This document shows positions 62,269 to 64,000 of a DNA stretch of 64,000 bases, piece by piece (position 1 is the first letter of the stretch; the number at the start of each line of letters is the position of its first letter). Below the pieces are notes generated by a model that saw nothing but the letters and a program-made list of their open reading frames with translations, searched no databases and had not been told where the DNA came from. This stretch comes from an uncultured Jannaschia sp. (GTDB lineage: Bacteria; Pseudomonadota; Alphaproteobacteria; Rhodobacterales; Rhodobacteraceae): assembly GCF_947494055.1 (NCBI RefSeq), contig NZ_CANLTR010000008.1, forward strand, positions 1 through 64,000, written 5' to 3'. The position numbers and the translations under genes are program-made.

Positions 62269-62952
62269 TCAGGCCATGGGAAAGGGCGCGGTGGGCAGGC
62301 CCATGTCGTAATTCTCGAGCGTCCGGTCCGCCGCCTCGCCCTCCGCCCGCCATGCGCGCAAGGGTGCATGCGACAGGTGCGCGTCAACATAGGCCCGCGC
62401 GGCATCGCCCATAGGCAAGGCGTAGCCGGCGATGCGCATGGCGACGGGCGCGAAGAAGGCGTCGGCGGCGGAATAGGTGCCGAACAGCCATGGGCCGTCG
62501 GCGATCGCGAGACCGCGTGCATGGACCCAGAGCGTCTCGACGCGGGCCAGGTCGGCGCGAACCTTCTGCGACGGTTCGAAGCCGCGCCACTGCACGCGCA
62601 GGTTCATCGGGCAGGCCCCGCGCAGCGTGCCGAAGCCTGCATGCATCTCGGCGGCGAGCGAGCGGGCCAGCGCGCGGGCGCGGGGCTCGGACGGCCAGTG
62701 GCCTGCCGCCGGATGGCGCTCGGCCAGTCCCTCGGCGATGGCGAGGCTGTCGGTCCAGAGCGCGCCGTCCGCCGCCCGTGCGACGGGCACGGTTCGGGCC
62801 GGACCCCAGTCTTTGAGCGTTTCGGCAAAGGCAGGGACGTACATCTCGTTCAGATGCACGCTCACCGGGATGTCGAAGGCCGCGAAGAGGAGCCAGCCGC
62901 GCAGGCTCCAGGACGAGTAGGACCGGTCGCCGATCAGGATGTCGTAGGTCAT
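62269..62952 (-). CDS. glutathione S-transferase family protein
   Basis: 227 residues. Thioredoxin-like N-domain: YDILIGDRSYSSWSLRGWLL with the Ser-rich active-site turn, VPVARAADGALWTDSLAIAE (glutathione-binding Pro and Asp-Ser); C-terminal helical domain with GPWLFGTYSAADAFFAPVAMR. Substrate unknown. Located 60 bp upstream of the yifB-like gene and near gshB. Confidence 0.9.
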   Translation of the reverse strand: MTYDILIGDRSYSSWSLRGWLLFAAFDIPVSVHLNEMYVPAFAETLKDWGPARTVPVARAADGALWTDSLAIAEGLAERHPAAGHWPSEPRARALARSLAAEMHAGFGTLRGACPMNLRVQWRGFEPSQKVRADLARVETLWVHARGLAIADGPWLFGTYSAADAFFAPVAMRIAGYALPMGDAARAYVDAHLSHAPLRAWRAEGEAADRTLENYDMGLPTAPFPMA

Positions 62953-62993
62953 GGCCTTCGACTACGTCCGCCGCCCGCCCGTGGGAAGCGCGA

Positions 62994-63551
62994 TCAAGCG
63001 ATGCGGTTGGCGAAGACCGCGCGTGGGCCGCCGGGTGTGAGGTCGATCCGCGTGAGACTCAGGTTGTCGATCCGCTGCGCCAGCGCGTCGTAGGGGCGCT
63101 TTCCGGTCGCGCGCGCCCATTGCGTCAGGATCACGCCCATATGCGCCACCACGATCAGGTCCGGACCGCTGGCGAGCCGGTCGAGCGCGGCGGTCACCCG
63201 GGCGGAGACGTCGTTCCACGATTCCCCGTTCGGCGCGCGGCGATGGCCCGGATCTTCGAAATAGGCGCGCAGCTCCGGACCCTCGATCTCCTCGAAGGGA
63301 CGGTGGTCCCAGTCGCCGTAATCGAACTCGCGCAGATCGCGCTCGTGGGGCAGGCGGGGACGGTCGTCCTGGATCGCGTCGGCGGTGGCGGCGGCGCGGA
63401 TCAGGTCGCTGCTGACGACAGGCGCCCTCGGCAGGGCGGCGGCGAGGCGGGCCAGCGCGACCGTGTCCGACAGGTCGGCGGGCAGATCGACATGGCCCAC
63501 CATGCGCTTCGCATGGGTCGGCCCGTGACGGACCAGCCAGAGCCGCGTCAC
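62994..63551 (-). CDS. cobC: histidine phosphatase, probable alpha-ribazole phosphatase
   Basis: 185 residues. LWLVRHGPTHAKR gives the catalytic RHG, followed by VVSSDLIRAAATADAI, LREFDYGDWDHRPFEEI and the second catalytic His in LIVVAHMGVILTQW. Phosphatases of this type remove the 5' phosphate of alpha-ribazole in cobalamin assembly; the overlap with cobU (GTG at 63551 within the cobU stop region) supports that role. Confidence 0.85.
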   Translation of the reverse strand: MTRLWLVRHGPTHAKRMVGHVDLPADLSDTVALARLAAALPRAPVVSSDLIRAAATADAIQDDRPRLPHERDLREFDYGDWDHRPFEEIEGPELRAYFEDPGHRRAPNGESWNDVSARVTAALDRLASGPDLIVVAHMGVILTQWARATGKRPYDALAQRIDNLSLTRIDLTPGGPRAVFANRIA

Positions 63552-64000
63552 TTGAGCCGCTGCGGCAGGCCGGCGGTGACGAGCACGACGGCGTCCATCG
63601 CGGCCGCCAGCCGCTGGTTCAACGCGCCCTGCGCCCGCTGGAACCTGCGCGCCAGCGGGTTGTCGGGCGTCACGCCGCCGCCGACATCGTTGCTCACCAC
63701 GACGAACCGGGCGGGGGAGGCGGCCATCGCGGCGATCCAGGCTTCGGCCGGCGCCTTCCAGTCGGCCGCATCCATCATTAGGTTGGTGAGCCACATCGTG
63801 GCGCAATCGACGAGCAGGACCTGCCCTGCTGCGGCCCGGGCGCAGGTCGCGGCAAGCTCTGTCGGCGCCTCGATCAGCGTCCAGTCGAGCCCTCGTCGCG
63901 CGGCATGCTGATCGACCTTCGCGCGCATTTCCGCATCGAGCACGCGCGCCGTGGCCACGTAGACGGGATCCCCTGCCTGTCGCAGCGTTTCGGCCTCCGC
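63548..64000 (-). CDS. cobU: adenosylcobinamide kinase/guanylyltransferase (5' end outside the window)
   Basis: 151 codons present; the N-terminus with the P-loop lies beyond 64000. Visible: YVATARVLDAEMRAKVDQHA, IEAPTELAATCARAAAGQVL, LLVDCATMWLTNLM, RFVVVSNDVGGGVTPDNPLA and the ending FQRAQGALNQRLAAAMDAVV. These are the bifunctional CobU/CobP motifs (VDC-W-TNL; SNDVGGG-P-NPLAR). Phosphorylates and then guanylylates adenosylcobinamide in B12 salvage. It overlaps cobC by 4 nt. Confidence 0.95.
   Translation of the reverse strand, partial: AEAETLRQAGDPVYVATARVLDAEMRAKVDQHAARRGLDWTLIEAPTELAATCARAAAGQVLLVDCATMWLTNLMMDAADWKAPAEAWIAAMAASPARFVVVSNDVGGGVTPDNPLARRFQRAQGALNQRLAAAMDAVVLVTAGLPQRLK

Overview
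The window is a GC-rich (roughly two-thirds G+C by eye) chromosomal segment of an alphaproteobacterium, most likely Rhodobacterales (roseobacter group). The inference rests on gene families and order: mdh-suc-lpd and sdh clusters, a FYDLN-acid protein, an HvrA-type H-NS protein, class I lysyl-tRNA synthetase, a TIGR02186/TauE pair, a LuxR/LuxI pair, and the glnD-murJ and rsmI-yraN-gshB groups. About 79 protein genes and one tRNA are supported. Most of the window is core housekeeping DNA.

Layout. 1-540: decayed IS5-type transposase end beside tRNA-Ala(GGC). 620-1763: FYDLN-acid protein and a YgjP-like metallopeptidase. 1795-18524 (all minus): a TCA-cycle block transcribed mdh, sucC, sucD, sucA, sucB, lpdA, broken up by cargo. 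Two lipoproteins and two tandem sulfotransferases lie between sucC and sucD, a glycosyltransferase lies between sucD and sucA, and a low-GC small gene plus intergenic repeats and three small genes lie between sucB and lpdA. 18675-21405: small proteins, a CoA-ester lyase, NnrU and DUF proteins. 21563-26716 (plus): sdhCDAB, with four small lipoproteins and a third sulfotransferase between sdhA and sdhB. 26798-31759: lipoprotein, ornithine decarboxylase with a structured leader, deoD, an H-NS family gene and a PlsB-like acyltransferase.

32161-36028: a small conserved protein overlapping a LuxR-type regulator, then a LuxI-type synthase whose ribosome-binding site lies in an 11-bp inverted repeat, then a RecD/Dda-like helicase and an SDR. 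36107-42993: TIGR02186/TauE pair and a complete BMP-family (nucleoside-type) ABC transporter. 43118-48780: rimI, tsaB (with a non-standard start), a NifU-like scaffold with a recognisable promoter, USP, a membrane protein, class IV aminotransferase, YdcF and DUF4864. 48829-64000: lysK, TerB-like, trpS, a catalytically dead rhomboid homologue, murJ, glnD, a PBP-activator lipoprotein, rsmI, yraN, gshB, a YifB/ComM ATPase, GST, and cobalamin salvage genes cobC and cobU (cobU runs off the end).

Most unusual points: (i) sulfotransferase, glycosyltransferase and lipoprotein genes embedded inside both central TCA operons, suggesting that an envelope or extracellular glycan modification is co-transcribed with respiration genes (inference); (ii) a 24-bp copy of the sucD ribosome-binding site and start lying between the two tandem sulfotransferases, a scar of how the cassette duplicated; (iii) the hairpin over the luxI ribosome-binding site. 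No CRISPR array, prophage or intact IS was seen.
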